Part shown: piece by piece, positions 16,867-25,769 of the stretch
How the letters are laid out: each line of letters begins with the position of its first letter
Position numbering within the stretch: position 1 is the first letter of the stretch
NCBI GenBank assembly: GCA_002483445.1
Contig: DLHY01000155.1
Location: 4,831 to 68,830 of the forward strand
Origin: Blastocatellia bacterium UBA7656
GTDB lineage: Bacteria; Acidobacteriota; Blastocatellia; UBA7656
DNA length: 64,000 nt
Direction of reading: 5' to 3'
Notes under the pieces: generated by a model
Told to the model about the DNA's origin: nothing
The model's input: only the letters and a program-made list of their open reading frames with translations
The model's database searches: none
Program-made: the position numbers and the translations under genes

Positions 16867-17244
16867 AACAGTCCATTGCGCGGGCAGCAACCTTGTTTCC
16901 TGACCTTCATTCGCATTTTTTCGACAACCTTCGATTGGTTGAGGGGGTTTTGACGCGGGCGAAACGAGACTCAGCGGAAAAAGAGGGCAAAGCGTTTTTC
17001 CTGCAAAGCCGCGCTCATTGCTCGCCCGCTTCCCATCGCATTGTTCTCTTCTTCCACAAAGCGAAAAATTTTCAAGGGTGAGTTTTCCTCTTTCGCTTTC
17101 CTCATCCGCGCGAGTTCTCTTGCCAAAGCCTCGCATTATCAATGCCTTGCTCCTCTGAGGCGCAGGTTGAAGCGAGCGGCACGCGGATTGTACAAAGGAA
17201 TGCTCGCAGATGAAAGGCATCGCTTTCACAAGGGTGGAGCTTAT
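16867..17244. other. Gap with interspersed repeat copy B
   Basis: Copy B of the 37-nt repeat lies at 16956-16992, inside a wider similar block 16915-17010. A 9-bp inverted repeat AAAGCGAAA...TTTCGCTTT follows at about 17059-17100. I see no separate gene. The open frame from 17041 runs into the receiver gene but has no start signal. Confidence 0.6.
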
Positions 17245-17643
17245 ATGTACAGAGGACCGAAAATACTGGTGGCCGAAGACGATCCGGCGTTGCAACATCT
17301 GCTGTGGAGCGTGCTGTCAATGGCAGGCTACCAGGTCGTGCTTGTCGAGGACGGAAAGAGCGCAGTGGAAACAGCGCAATCGGAAAAACCCGACCTCGTG
17401 CTGACTGACGGCTTGCTGCCCAAACTTCATGGTTTTCTTGTCTGCAAAACGATAAAGAGCTTCCCGAATCCTCCCAGGGTCTTTATCCTCACGGGCGTTT
17501 ACACCAAACCGGCCTACAGTTGGGAAGTAAAAGATGCATACGGAGCGGACGATTTTCTCACAAAGCCGTTCGATATCGAGGAACTGCTCTCGCGCATAGC
17601 AGAGCAACTCCGCGGTGTTCGACTCGGCGAGGCTGCCGCCTGA
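17245..17643 (+). CDS. Single-domain response regulator
   Basis: A 132-aa receiver with the full phosphorylation site: acidic pocket Glu11-Asp12-Asp13 (LVAEDDP), phospho-acceptor Asp55 (LVLTDGLLP), the switch Thr in ILTGVY and Lys107 (LTKPFD). No output domain. ATG 17245 follows GGAG by 6 nt. The next gene, 29 nt downstream, encodes a small zinc-ribbon protein of a type usually fused to receivers or PAS kinases, so the pair looks like a split signalling protein. No kinase is adjacent; those of the 23-37 kb cluster are possible partners. Confidence 0.85.
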   Translation: MYRGPKILVAEDDPALQHLLWSVLSMAGYQVVLVEDGKSAVETAQSEKPDLVLTDGLLPKLHGFLVCKTIKSFPNPPRVFILTGVYTKPAYSWEVKDAYGADDFLTKPFDIEELLSRIAEQLRGVRLGEAAA

Positions 17644-17672
17644 AGAGGGCAGCGCATTGATGAGGCGCGATT

Positions 17673-18032
17673 ATGAATTCAATAACGGAAAACACAGACC
17701 AAATCCTCAACCAACAGGCGCAGTTTCTTGCCCATGGTCACTTAGACATCCTCGATCTTCTGTTTTCAACCTTTCAGGCCGCGCTCAAAAAGAGCCGCGA
17801 GCTTGAGCAGAAGGAGAGAGAGTTAAAGGAGGCGATGAAAATGATCAGCGAACTCAGAGAGATCATTCACGCCTGCGCGCACTGCAGAAAGATTCGTGAT
17901 GAGAAAGACCAATGGCGAGAGTTGGAAGACCCGTTCGAGATGAAATTCAACGCCAGCTACAGCCACACGGTCTGTCCTGAGTGCGTAGAGGCGTACTACC
18001 CCGACTTCAAGAAAAAAGTCGTCAACATGTGA
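17673..18032 (+). CDS. Coiled-coil plus Cys4 zinc-ribbon signalling protein
   Basis: 119 aa. Residues ~35-65 form a charged coiled coil (LEQKERELKEAMKMISELRE). The rest is a Cys4 module, CAHCRKIRDEKDQW...YSHTVCPECVEAYYPD. This matches the short domain often found after receiver or PAS domains in hybrid kinases (the C.yCKkIRDdkgyW...fSHgiCPeC pattern), whose function is unknown; two CxxC pairs suggest zinc binding. As a free protein just behind a lone receiver, it may be that receiver's output or partner. The start ATG has only a weak GAGG upstream. Confidence 0.75.
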   Translation: MNSITENTDQILNQQAQFLAHGHLDILDLLFSTFQAALKKSRELEQKERELKEAMKMISELREIIHACAHCRKIRDEKDQWRELEDPFEMKFNASYSHTVCPECVEAYYPDFKKKVVNM

Positions 18033-18107
18033 TTCTGTCAGTCGCAACGGTCGATGAGCCGAACTACAGGCTATATCCTCTCCATATCCTGCTTAGGTAA
18101 AATTCGC

Positions 18108-19373
18108 TCAGGATGATCGCTCATCATCTGGCGCAAGCCAAAAAGAGCCGTCTTCATCCTCAAACCCGCGCGCTAAGGGAAACCACTCGTCCGCATCCTG
18201 TGCGGCGACGTGATTGCCGCAGCGCCTCAAAAACAGCGACGGGTCTGGTCTTCGCAAAGCGACGCGACCCATTTTGTTCGGCGGCAAAGACCGTCCGCTT
18301 TCGTCAATCACTTCGATAAGGTGACCGGGCGCGGCGCGCCCGAGAGAATCGGCAGGCGCAGCGAACCATCGGTCACAACTTGCCATAATCATCGGCGCTT
18401 CCTGAGCGCCGTGAGCCGAAGCTATGGCCGCGCCGATTTCCTTCGCCCGATGAGGAAGAGCTTCATTGATGGAGTAGATGCTCCTCAGACGGAGATCATA
18501 TCGCTTCTCGGTATCTTCGAGATCGGCGGATGAAATCATCAGATTCGTGACCCTGTATCGCTCGGCGACCGCGAGCGCATTGCCCGACTCGCAGGCGACG
18601 ACCGGGAGTCCGTAAAACCACGCGGGGTAGAGAAACCCGAAAAGCGATTGTGCCGACGACCATTTCAACGGCGTATGAAAAATCGCGTCGTCCGAAAGAT
18701 CGAAGTTGTTCACCATCTCGAAAGCCGGAAGGCTGCCCATCAAAAGAGAGTGACCGTGAACGACACCCGCTTTGTCAGCCTTGTAAAAAATAAATGCGGG
18801 CGTGTCGATCTGCGTTTCCGCCATCGCGAAATCTGAAGACGCCGCGTAGACCTCTCGCCAGAAATTTCTGTCTGTCACGTACTCATCCAACTCGGCAGCG
18901 ACAAAGACGGCTTCGAGCGATTTCAGATTCGATATCGAATCCATGCGGGCGCGAGATCGAGGCGACAGCACTATCGCTTTTGTCTGACTGTCGCTGATTG
19001 CATATTCGAAATCGCGCGCGGATAAATCCTCGGCGAGAGGCGCGACCGCGCAGCCGAGTTTGAGCGCGCCGAGATGCGCGACCGCGAGAGCCGCGCACTG
19101 AGGGAGCATCACCGCGACCGCATCCTCCGGTTTCAATCCGAGGGCGGCAAGCGCGCCCGCGAACTTGTCAGAGAAGAAATCCATCGCGTGGAATGTGTAA
19201 GTATTTTCGCCCGCCGGTCTCACTTCGATCAAAGCCGTTCGCGCGTCGTCGTGACGGCGCAGAACTGCCTCGGCGATGTTGAAGCGATCCGATACCGGCC
19301 ATCGAAAATGTCGCGTCGCCGTGGCGTAGCTTTTGAATCTGCCCAGCCGCGGGGCGAGGTCGTCCGTCTTCAT
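18108..19373 (-). CDS. Truncated, probably inactive AMP-binding (acyl-CoA synthetase-like) protein
   Basis: Residues 1-400 follow the large domain of adenylate-forming enzymes (FRWPVSDRFNIAEAVLRRH, VMLPQCAALAVAHLGALKLG, HTPLKWSSAQSLFGFLYPAW). Two things are missing. The Ser/Thr/Gly-rich P-loop that holds ATP phosphates is replaced by FIFYKADKAGVVHGHS, and the chain stops at WLAPDDERSS, where other family members begin the C-terminal domain with the catalytic lysine. A 421-aa pseudoenzyme or a decaying gene is likely. Its ATG overlaps the malQ stop (ATGA at 19370-19373), so it is translationally coupled to malQ. Confidence 0.75.
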   Translation of the reverse strand: MKTDDLAPRLGRFKSYATATRHFRWPVSDRFNIAEAVLRRHDDARTALIEVRPAGENTYTFHAMDFFSDKFAGALAALGLKPEDAVAVMLPQCAALAVAHLGALKLGCAVAPLAEDLSARDFEYAISDSQTKAIVLSPRSRARMDSISNLKSLEAVFVAAELDEYVTDRNFWREVYAASSDFAMAETQIDTPAFIFYKADKAGVVHGHSLLMGSLPAFEMVNNFDLSDDAIFHTPLKWSSAQSLFGFLYPAWFYGLPVVACESGNALAVAERYRVTNLMISSADLEDTEKRYDLRLRSIYSINEALPHRAKEIGAAIASAHGAQEAPMIMASCDRWFAAPADSLGRAAPGHLIEVIDESGRSLPPNKMGRVALRRPDPSLFLRRCGNHVAAQDADEWFPLARGFEDEDGSFWLAPDDERSS

Positions 19374-20986
19374 CGCTCCTGTTCCTTTGTCGAGGAATCT
19401 GATCGAATCAGTTCCGAATCAGGCTCGCTTTCGTTTTCCGTCTGTTCCCGCTTTTGAAGTCTGCCGTAAAGCTCCGCCATTTCATAAAGCCGTTTGCCGA
19501 TTTTTTTGTTCAGCGCATCCGCCCGCATTCGCCACCCCCAGTTGCCTTCGCTGCTGGCCGGAAGATTCATCCGCGCCGATGAATCAAGCCCCAGCGCGTC
19601 CTGCATCGGGACTATGGCGAAACAGGCGACGGAAGCGAAAACCTCTCGTATGAAATCCCAGTGAATCTCTCTGCCGTTTGAGCGAAGATATTTCAAACAT
19701 CGCTTGCGCTCGCGTTTGATCTGTTCTTCGTCGCGCGTCGACCCTCGACCCGCCCGACTGTCGAACCACCCAAGTGTCGTATCGTTGTCGTGCGTGCCGG
19801 TGTAGACCACGGAGTTTGGCGTGTAGTTGTGCGGCAGATCGATGTTCGAACTGTCGGAACTGAAAGCGAACTGAAGTATTCGCATACCGGGCAGACCGAA
19901 ATCATCGCGCAAGGCTTCGACGTCGGGCGTGATCACGCCGAGGTCTTCAGCGATGATCGGAAGCTCTTCGAAAGTTTTTTTCAGGACGGTCAGCAACTCG
20001 CGCCCCGGAACTTCGACCCATCGGCCACGCTCTGCGGTCTTGTCCCCGGCAGGCACTTCCCAGCAGGCGGCGAACCCGCGAAAGTGATCGAGGCGGATGA
20101 TGTCGAACAGTTTGAAATTGGCCTTGAACCTGTCTATCCACCACCGAAAGCCTGTCTCTTTCATCCTCTCCCAATCGTAAATGGGATTGCCCCAGAGTTG
20201 ACCTGTCTTGCTGAAATAATCGGGCGGCACGCCCGCGATGACGAGAGGATTCCCCTCATAGTCAAGCTTGAATGATTCAGGATGAGTCCACACATCGGCA
20301 GAGTCGTAAGAGACGAAAATAGGGATATCGCCGATGATCTTTATCCCGCGCTCACGGGCATACTCTTTCAGAGCAAGCCATTGATTGAAGAAAAGATATT
20401 GATAAAACTTTTCTGCAAGGATTTGATCTCTCAGTTTTTCTTTTGCCGCTGCCATCTCTTCTTTGTCGCGCCTTGCGAGTCGAGGCGACCAGCGATTCCA
20501 CGCCGCGCCGTGATGCTCATTCTTCAAAGCGCGAAACAATGCATAGTCATCCAGCCATCCGTCTTCTTCGCGGCAAAAATCGAGAAAACCGGCGCAAACC
20601 TCCGAGTCGTCCGTGCATTTGAAATTATCGAACGCGCGGGCAAGCAGGGAATTTTTGTACTCGATCACCCGACCGAATTCGATTCTTTCGTGTGAAAATT
20701 GCGGAACGTGTTCGATGTCCGAAATGGACAGAAGCCCGAGGGCTGCAAGTCGCTCAGGGCTTACGAGCAGAGGATTCCCGGCGAAAGCGGAAAAGCATTG
20801 ATAGGGAGAATCTCCGTACCCTGTGGGACCCAGGGGCAACATCTGCCAGAGGCTCTGTCCCGAAGCCTCAAGAAAATCGACGAACGTATAAGCCTCATCT
20901 CCGAGATCGCCTATGCCGAAGCGAGAAGGGAAGGATGTGGGGTGCAGCAGGATTCCGCTTGATCTTTGAAAAGCCATGTTTTTCAT
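19370..20986 (-). CDS. malQ: 4-alpha-glucanotransferase (amylomaltase, GH77)
   Basis: Transfers alpha-1,4-glucan segments and releases glucose in maltodextrin and glycogen metabolism. GH77 motifs are complete: SSGILLHPTSFPSRFGIGDLG at the start, catalytic Asp in IIRLDHFRGF, the acid/base Glu in IIAEDLGVI, and the third Asp in YTGTHDNDTTLGW. The C-terminus carries a charged tail (KREQTENESEPDSEL) not needed for catalysis. I use ATG 20986 (MKNMAFQRS); the frame extends to 21055 without support, and ATG 20977 is also possible. glgP, which supplies the same pathway, is at 10954-13407. Confidence 0.92.
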   Translation of the reverse strand: MKNMAFQRSSGILLHPTSFPSRFGIGDLGDEAYTFVDFLEASGQSLWQMLPLGPTGYGDSPYQCFSAFAGNPLLVSPERLAALGLLSISDIEHVPQFSHERIEFGRVIEYKNSLLARAFDNFKCTDDSEVCAGFLDFCREEDGWLDDYALFRALKNEHHGAAWNRWSPRLARRDKEEMAAAKEKLRDQILAEKFYQYLFFNQWLALKEYARERGIKIIGDIPIFVSYDSADVWTHPESFKLDYEGNPLVIAGVPPDYFSKTGQLWGNPIYDWERMKETGFRWWIDRFKANFKLFDIIRLDHFRGFAACWEVPAGDKTAERGRWVEVPGRELLTVLKKTFEELPIIAEDLGVITPDVEALRDDFGLPGMRILQFAFSSDSSNIDLPHNYTPNSVVYTGTHDNDTTLGWFDSRAGRGSTRDEEQIKRERKRCLKYLRSNGREIHWDFIREVFASVACFAIVPMQDALGLDSSARMNLPASSEGNWGWRMRADALNKKIGKRLYEMAELYGRLQKREQTENESEPDSELIRSDSSTKEQER

Positions 20987-21027
20987 CCGGCATTGTGCCT
21001 CAAAAAGAGAAAGAGTCAAAGCGATTG

Positions 21028-21033
21028 TATAAT
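21028..21033 (+). promoter_or_regulatory. Candidate -10 box of the cyclase-family gene
   Basis: A perfect TATAAT at 21028-21033 would start transcription near 21040, 37 nt before ATG 21077. No recognisable -35 lies at the right distance. It falls in the divergent gap with malQ. Confidence 0.4.
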
Positions 21034-21057
21034 CAGCGAGTCGAGTTGCTATCATAC

Positions 21058-21092
21058 CGGGCGAAAGGAGACTCAGATGTTGACGGGCAAAG
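21058..21092 (+). repeat. Interspersed repeat, partial copy C over a ribosome-binding site
   Basis: 18 of 19 positions at 21058-21076 match the start of copies A and B (CGGGCGAAA-GAGACTCAG with one change), and GGGCAAAG recurs at 21085-21092. Here the change creates AAAGGAG, the ribosome-binding site of the next gene. Confidence 0.55.
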
Positions 21093-21904
21093 TGAAAGGA
21101 TTTCCGATTTTTGCATTGCTGATTTCATCGCTGTTGTTGATTGCGACCTCCGCGGCGCAGACGAAAAGAGCGCGTCCTTCAGACGACGGACTGCTTGAGC
21201 GCGCGCTCAGGGGAAGGGCGCGAATAATCGACCTCTCGCATACGTTGAGCGCAGGAGCGCCAGCCTTCGGCGGCGAACGCGACGCTTTTCGCTACGAGAA
21301 ACTCGCCGACATAAATAAAGAAGGCTACGCAGCAGGCGCGTTTCGCGTGCCTGAGCATTTCGGCACTCACCTCGATGCGCCGGGTCATTTCATAGCTTCG
21401 AAGGAAACGGTTGATCGGATCCCGGTGAAAAAATTCATCGCGCCCGCGGCGGTAATCGATATTCGCTCGAAGGTCAAAGACAACCCCGATTATCGCCTGA
21501 CGGTCGCTGACATCAAGGCGTGGGAGAGGGGCGGCCCCATCCCCACGGGCGCGGCAGTGTTGTTGCTCACGGGCTGGTCTGCTCGCTGGGTTGATGCAAA
21601 CAGGTATCGCAACCCTGATGCCGACGGCGCTCTGCACTTTCCGGGTTTTTCAGAAGAGGCCATCGAGTATCTGATCAAAAACACACGGATAGTCGCGCTC
21701 GGCATAGACACACTCTCGATTGACTATGGCGCGTCGAAGGACTTCGCCGGACACAAGCTCTCGCACGCAAACGGGCTTTATCACATTGAGAACCTCACGA
21801 ACCTCGACAGCCTGCCCGCCCGAGGGGCAGTCATCATCGTTGCGCCGCTCTCGATCGAAGGCGGATCAGGCAGCCCTGCTCGTGTGCTGGCTCTCGCGCC
21901 GTGA
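21077..21904 (+). CDS. Secreted cyclase-family (kynurenine formamidase-like) metal hydrolase
   Basis: A signal peptide (FPIFALLISSLLLIATSAAQ) precedes a cyclase/PF04199-type domain. The metal-binding signature HFGTHLDAPGHF near residue 98 corresponds to the family HGTHxDxPxH motif, and FAGHKLSHANGLYHIENL near the end supplies further active-site residues. Family members hydrolyse amides or lactone-like bonds, e.g. N-formylkynurenine; the substrate here is unknown and the protein is probably periplasmic. ATG 21077 is set by AAAGGAG 6 nt upstream, within repeat copy C. The gene ends at an 8-nt-unit hairpin tract. Confidence 0.85.
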   Translation: MLTGKVKGFPIFALLISSLLLIATSAAQTKRARPSDDGLLERALRGRARIIDLSHTLSAGAPAFGGERDAFRYEKLADINKEGYAAGAFRVPEHFGTHLDAPGHFIASKETVDRIPVKKFIAPAAVIDIRSKVKDNPDYRLTVADIKAWERGGPIPTGAAVLLLTGWSARWVDANRYRNPDADGALHFPGFSEEAIEYLIKNTRIVALGIDTLSIDYGASKDFAGHKLSHANGLYHIENLTNLDSLPARGAVIIVAPLSIEGGSGSPARVLALAP

Positions 21905-22076
21905 GTGCGGAGTGGGGGAGTGGGGGAGTGGGGGAGTGGAGGAAGCTTTGGAATCCTGCATCCGATTCTCCGCACTCGCCTGTTCAAATCTGCTTTCTCG
22001 TTCTTTCGTCACTTCGCCCATACGCCCATACTCCCATACGCCCATACTCCCACACTCCCCCTTGACTCAGGGCGCA
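21901..22076. repeat. Octamer hairpin tract between cyclase and SIS genes
   Basis: Left arm: AGTGGGGG repeated (about 21909-21940). Right arm at about 22017-22064: eight-nt units CGCCCATA, CTCCCATA, CTCCCACA, CTCCCCCT. The GGGGGAGTG and CACTCCCCC ends are complementary across about 80 nt. Here the unit is 8 nt, not 7. Confidence 0.8.
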
Positions 22077-22123
22077 CGGGCCAATATAACTACATTTCCG
22101 CGCGTGGAAGATAAGACTAAAGG

Positions 22124-22873
22124 ATGGCAATGAAACGAAATCGCAATTCCGTGATGGCTTCACCATCTGTCGGCAACGGCGATGAGGATTTCACCTTGAA
22201 TGCTTCAGGCGTCGGCGGGGTCGGAGTCGCTCCCCGAAAGCACGTGGGAAACGGAAATGATCATCACCCGGACGCGATGTCCGGGGCCATCGAAGGATTT
22301 TTCGATCTGGCTTTGGATGAGATCAGCAGCCTTCGCGAACGAATCGATATGGAGGCCATCGAGCGGGCGGCGCGGTTGATAATCGAGTGTGAATCCCTCG
22401 GCGGGCGCGTTCATGTGACCGGCATAGGCAAAAGCGAACACGTCGCCCGATACCTGGCATCATTGTTCTCTTCGACAGGGACGGCGGCTTATTTCCTCCA
22501 CGCTACCGAATGCGCTCACGGTTCAGCCGGACAGGCCCGCGAGAACGATGTGGCTATTGCAATCTCCAACAGCGGAACTACGCCTGAACTCCTGTTCGCC
22601 GTCGACGCGCTTCGCAATATAGGAATAAAGATCATCGCCGTGTCAGGATCAATGGATTCCGCTCTCGCAGAAGTCGCCGATGTTACGATATGCTCCGGCG
22701 TGTTTAATGAAGGAGGCGAGTTGAATCTCGTCCCGCGTGTGAGCATAATAGGAAAGCTCTTTGTGTTATGCGCGCTGTCGGTCGTGCTTGAAACTCACAA
22801 GGGGCTGACCCGCGAGCAGTACGCCCGCTGGCATCCCGGCGGCGCGCTTGGTCGTCTGGCTCGCGGCGAATGA
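22124..22873 (+). CDS. SIS-domain sugar-phosphate isomerase (KdsD/KpsF-like, no CBS domains)
   Basis: The sugar isomerase domain spans about residues 55-249: VTGIGKSEHVARYLASLFSS, FLHATECAHGSAG, IAISNSGTTPELL and HPGGALGRLARG, all as in arabinose-5-phosphate isomerases that feed Kdo synthesis. The CBS pair found after the SIS domain in KdsD is absent, and about 50 low-complexity residues (GVGGVGVAPRKHVGNG) are added at the N-terminus. No other Kdo or LPS genes are nearby, so the exact sugar phosphate is unknown. AAGG lies before ATG 22124; ATG 22130 is an alternative. Confidence 0.8.
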   Translation: MAMKRNRNSVMASPSVGNGDEDFTLNASGVGGVGVAPRKHVGNGNDHHPDAMSGAIEGFFDLALDEISSLRERIDMEAIERAARLIIECESLGGRVHVTGIGKSEHVARYLASLFSSTGTAAYFLHATECAHGSAGQARENDVAIAISNSGTTPELLFAVDALRNIGIKIIAVSGSMDSALAEVADVTICSGVFNEGGELNLVPRVSIIGKLFVLCALSVVLETHKGLTREQYARWHPGGALGRLARGE

Positions 22874-23371
22874 TCCGGGCGCGACCAGATGTATTAAAGG
22901 CGAATCCCCCTCGCTGCGCGTCATAGTGTCCTCTCATAAGCCTGCACTTCCCCAGGTTTCGGGTACAACATTTTTATTGATGTTTCTCCTACAGAATGTT
23001 ATTTAATGGCTGTTGCCAAAGATGGATTCCCTCAGGTGTTGGAAGTCGCGGCACAACACCTGAATACAGAAATTCAGATTTTGCTTTGATTTGACGCTCC
23101 CTGTTGTATTGTGAAGAGGTTCATTCATCAAAACTGATTCTGCGTTACTCTCTCCCCGCGCGGAACCGGCGTTTGAGAGGTGAGGGCGAAGATTTCTTTA
23201 TTGCCCAGACACATCGCCACGCTGTAAGCATCGGAAATCATTGTGATTCTTATGTCCGTCTGAAATCATCCGCCTTTCGGATGGCATATCTGAAGATTTA
23301 TTTTTTGAGACCATCCGGCCCTGGCTTTCAATCCCGGTACTGTGAGGCTGTTAAGACAGTCAGGAGAAAAA
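22874..23371. other. Long leader region of the signalling cluster, with perfect palindrome
   Basis: No gene seen. A perfect 10-bp inverted repeat TCAGGTGTTG...CAACACCTGA with a 12-nt loop lies at 23032-23063. It has no T-run and could be an operator or RNA hairpin. A smaller hairpin CATCCG...CGGATG is near 23268-23284. AGGAG near 23361 serves the first receiver gene. Confidence 0.5.
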
Positions 23372-23821
23372 ATGGAAACCAAGAGAATTCTCATGGCCGA
23401 AGACAACCGCAACGACGTTGAGCTTACGCTCACGGCTCTGGCCGAGCACAACCTCGCCAATGAAGTCGTCGTGGCGCGCGATGGCGTCGAGGCGCTTGAT
23501 TATCTTTATCGCCGCGGGCGCTTCGAAGGGAGGCCGAACGGAAACCCTCTGGTCATATTTCTCGATCTCAAGATGCCTAGAATGGACGGCCTCGAAGTGC
23601 TGCGGCATATCAAGGGCGATCCTGATTTGAAAACGATACCGGTGGTTGTTTTGACTTCTTCTGCTGAAGAGCAGGACGTAGTTGAAAGCTACAACCTCGG
23701 AGTCAATGCCTACGTCGTCAAGCCGGTCGTGTTCGATAGCTTCATCGAAGCGGTCAAGCAACTCGGCCTGTTCTGGGTTTTGATAAACGAGCCGCCGCCG
23801 GGAAGCGTAGGAAAGTTTTAG
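23372..23821 (+). CDS. Rcp1-type response regulator
   Basis: 149-aa single receiver with the long-loop form typical of phytochrome/cyanobacterial Rcp1 regulators: MAEDNRNDVELTLTAL, phospho-acceptor Asp65 in FLDLKMPRMDG, VVLTSSAEEQDVVESYNLG and VVKPVVFDSF. ATG 23372 follows AGGAG; the frame upstream to 23342 is not supported. It opens a signalling cluster that runs to 37.3 kb and lies 12 nt before a hybrid kinase that may phosphorylate it. Confidence 0.88.
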   Translation: METKRILMAEDNRNDVELTLTALAEHNLANEVVVARDGVEALDYLYRRGRFEGRPNGNPLVIFLDLKMPRMDGLEVLRHIKGDPDLKTIPVVVLTSSAEEQDVVESYNLGVNAYVVKPVVFDSFIEAVKQLGLFWVLINEPPPGSVGKF

Positions 23822-23833
23822 CTGCTGACAAGG

Positions 23834-25765
23834 ATGAGAAGTATGACAGTCCATCTGAAGATTCTGCTGCTTGATGACAGCCCCAATGACGCGGAGCTTG
23901 TCATCGCTGCTATCGAGGAATCGGGATACTCCTGTCAGTATGATCGCGTCGAAACGCGCGAGGATTTTCTGGCGCGTCTCGATGCCGGTTATGACCTTAT
24001 AGTTTCAGATTACGGCCTGCCGTCTTATGACGGACTTGCCGCGCTTAAAGCCGTTCGCGGGCGTGACCTTGAAATCCCTTTCATACTCGTTTCCGGGACG
24101 GTGGGCGAAGAAGTGGCAATAGAGAGCCTCAAGGCGGGAGCCACCGATTACGTGATGAAAAACCGGCTCTCAAGGCTCGGCCCTGTCGTCCGTCGCGCGC
24201 TTCGCGAATGCGAAGAGAGACGGCAGCGCCGAGAGGCTGAAATCTCTCTGCGCGAATCTGAAGAAAAATTCCGCGCCATATTTCAGGAGTCGCTCGACCT
24301 GATAATGACTATCGATGGCGAGGCCGGGCTGATACTTCAAGTCAATCCGGCAGCGCAAAGAAACCTCGGCTACGAGACAGAGGCTTTGACCGGAAAACAT
24401 TTTTCGATCCTCTTTCCTGAGGCTTCGAAAAGCTCGCGGAAAGATTTGCTCAATGAGTTGCGAGTGCGCGGAGCCGTATTCGAATCGCAGGAAATTCAGC
24501 GACAGGACGGCTCCGTATGCCTTATGGATCTGACGGCGAACCTGATCCCGTGGGGCAAAGGCAAAGCGGTGCTTGCTACTTTCCGCGATGTCACCGAGCG
24601 CAAACACCTCGAAGATCAGCTTCACCACTCGCAGAAGCTGGAAGCCATGGGCCGTCTTGCCGGAGGGATCGCTCACGACTTCAACAACCTCATCACCGCG
24701 ATAATCGGCTACAGCCAGATTGCCCTGACCCGACTGGCAACCGGAAACTCGCCCTTCGACGAAATCGAAGAAGTGATCAAGGCAGGCAAGCGCGCCGCAA
24801 GCCTGACCTCTCAGTTGCTTGCTTTCTCGCGCAAACAGATCGTGCAGCCTAAAATTTTAGACCTCAACGAAATCATCTCCGACCTCAGAAAAATGCTCGC
24901 GCGGTTGATAGGCGAAGACGTGCAGTTGAGCGTTGCCCTCGATCCTGCGCTCGGACCTGTGAAAGTCGACCGGGGACATATAGAGCAGGTCATAGTCAAT
25001 CTCGCCGTCAATGCCCGCGACGCCATGCCGGAGGGAGGAAAACTTTCTATTCAAACCGAAACCATTCTCCTCGATGAACCCTCTGTCCTGCATTCAGGCT
25101 GTCAGCCCGGAGCATATACCGTGCTTTCAATATCAGACACCGGAGCGGGAATGGACTCTGAGACGCAGTCTCGAATCTTCGAGCCGTTCTTCACCACCAA
25201 AGAGAAAGGCAAGGGGACGGGGCTGGGGCTTTCAACCGCCTATGGCATCGTTCGACAAAGCAGCGGCGCAATCACGGTCGAGAGCGAGCCTGGGCGCGGA
25301 ACCACTTTTCATATTTACCTGCCCGTCGTAAAAGAGGCTGACTCGTCTGCTGAAGAAAAGAATGCCGACGAAAGCGCGACGCCGGGAAGCGAAACCATAC
25401 TTCTGGTCGAAGACGACGCAGGCATTCGCGGTCTCGTGAGAAGAGTTCTTGAGATGAACGGCTATCGCGTCTTCGAATCGGAAGACGCGGAAGAAGCCAT
25501 CGAGAAATACCACGCTCATAAGGAAAGCATCAATCTCATACTGACCGATGTGGTTATGCCGGGGATGAGCGGAAGACAGATGACCGGCTCGCTCGGCCCG
25601 CTCCGCCCCGAAACCAAAGTGCTGTACATGTCCGGTTACACGGGAGATTCCCTCAGCGGTCAAACCGATCTCGCATCGGATCACCCGTTCATACAAAAGC
25701 CGTTCACTCTCGATGACCTTGCCCGGAAAGTGCGCGAAGTCCTCGAAGGCCGTACTGCGAGGTGA
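23834..25765 (+). CDS. REC-PAS-histidine kinase-REC hybrid protein
   Basis: 643 aa. N-terminal receiver with Asp59 (LIVSDYGLP), PAS domain about residues 143-255, HisKA with His281 in GGIAHDFNNL, HATPase with SDTGAGMD and GKGTGLGLSTAYGI, and a C-terminal receiver (LLVEDDAGIRG, ILTDVVMPGMSG, IQKPFTL). The AHDFNN H-box places it with hybrid kinases that phosphorylate their own C-terminal receiver. There are no membrane segments, so it senses in the cytoplasm. It has a close paralog at 35320-37302 with the same architecture, at the other end of the cluster. Confidence 0.9.
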   Translation: MRSMTVHLKILLLDDSPNDAELVIAAIEESGYSCQYDRVETREDFLARLDAGYDLIVSDYGLPSYDGLAALKAVRGRDLEIPFILVSGTVGEEVAIESLKAGATDYVMKNRLSRLGPVVRRALRECEERRQRREAEISLRESEEKFRAIFQESLDLIMTIDGEAGLILQVNPAAQRNLGYETEALTGKHFSILFPEASKSSRKDLLNELRVRGAVFESQEIQRQDGSVCLMDLTANLIPWGKGKAVLATFRDVTERKHLEDQLHHSQKLEAMGRLAGGIAHDFNNLITAIIGYSQIALTRLATGNSPFDEIEEVIKAGKRAASLTSQLLAFSRKQIVQPKILDLNEIISDLRKMLARLIGEDVQLSVALDPALGPVKVDRGHIEQVIVNLAVNARDAMPEGGKLSIQTETILLDEPSVLHSGCQPGAYTVLSISDTGAGMDSETQSRIFEPFFTTKEKGKGTGLGLSTAYGIVRQSSGAITVESEPGRGTTFHIYLPVVKEADSSAEEKNADESATPGSETILLVEDDAGIRGLVRRVLEMNGYRVFESEDAEEAIEKYHAHKESINLILTDVVMPGMSGRQMTGSLGPLRPETKVLYMSGYTGDSLSGQTDLASDHPFIQKPFTLDDLARKVREVLEGRTAR

Positions 25766-25769
25766 CTCG

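Noticed and set aside
20966..21076. Upstream extension of the cyclase-family gene
   Set aside because: It crosses the -10 box and the malQ start; AAAGGAG and the signal peptide fix the start at 21077.
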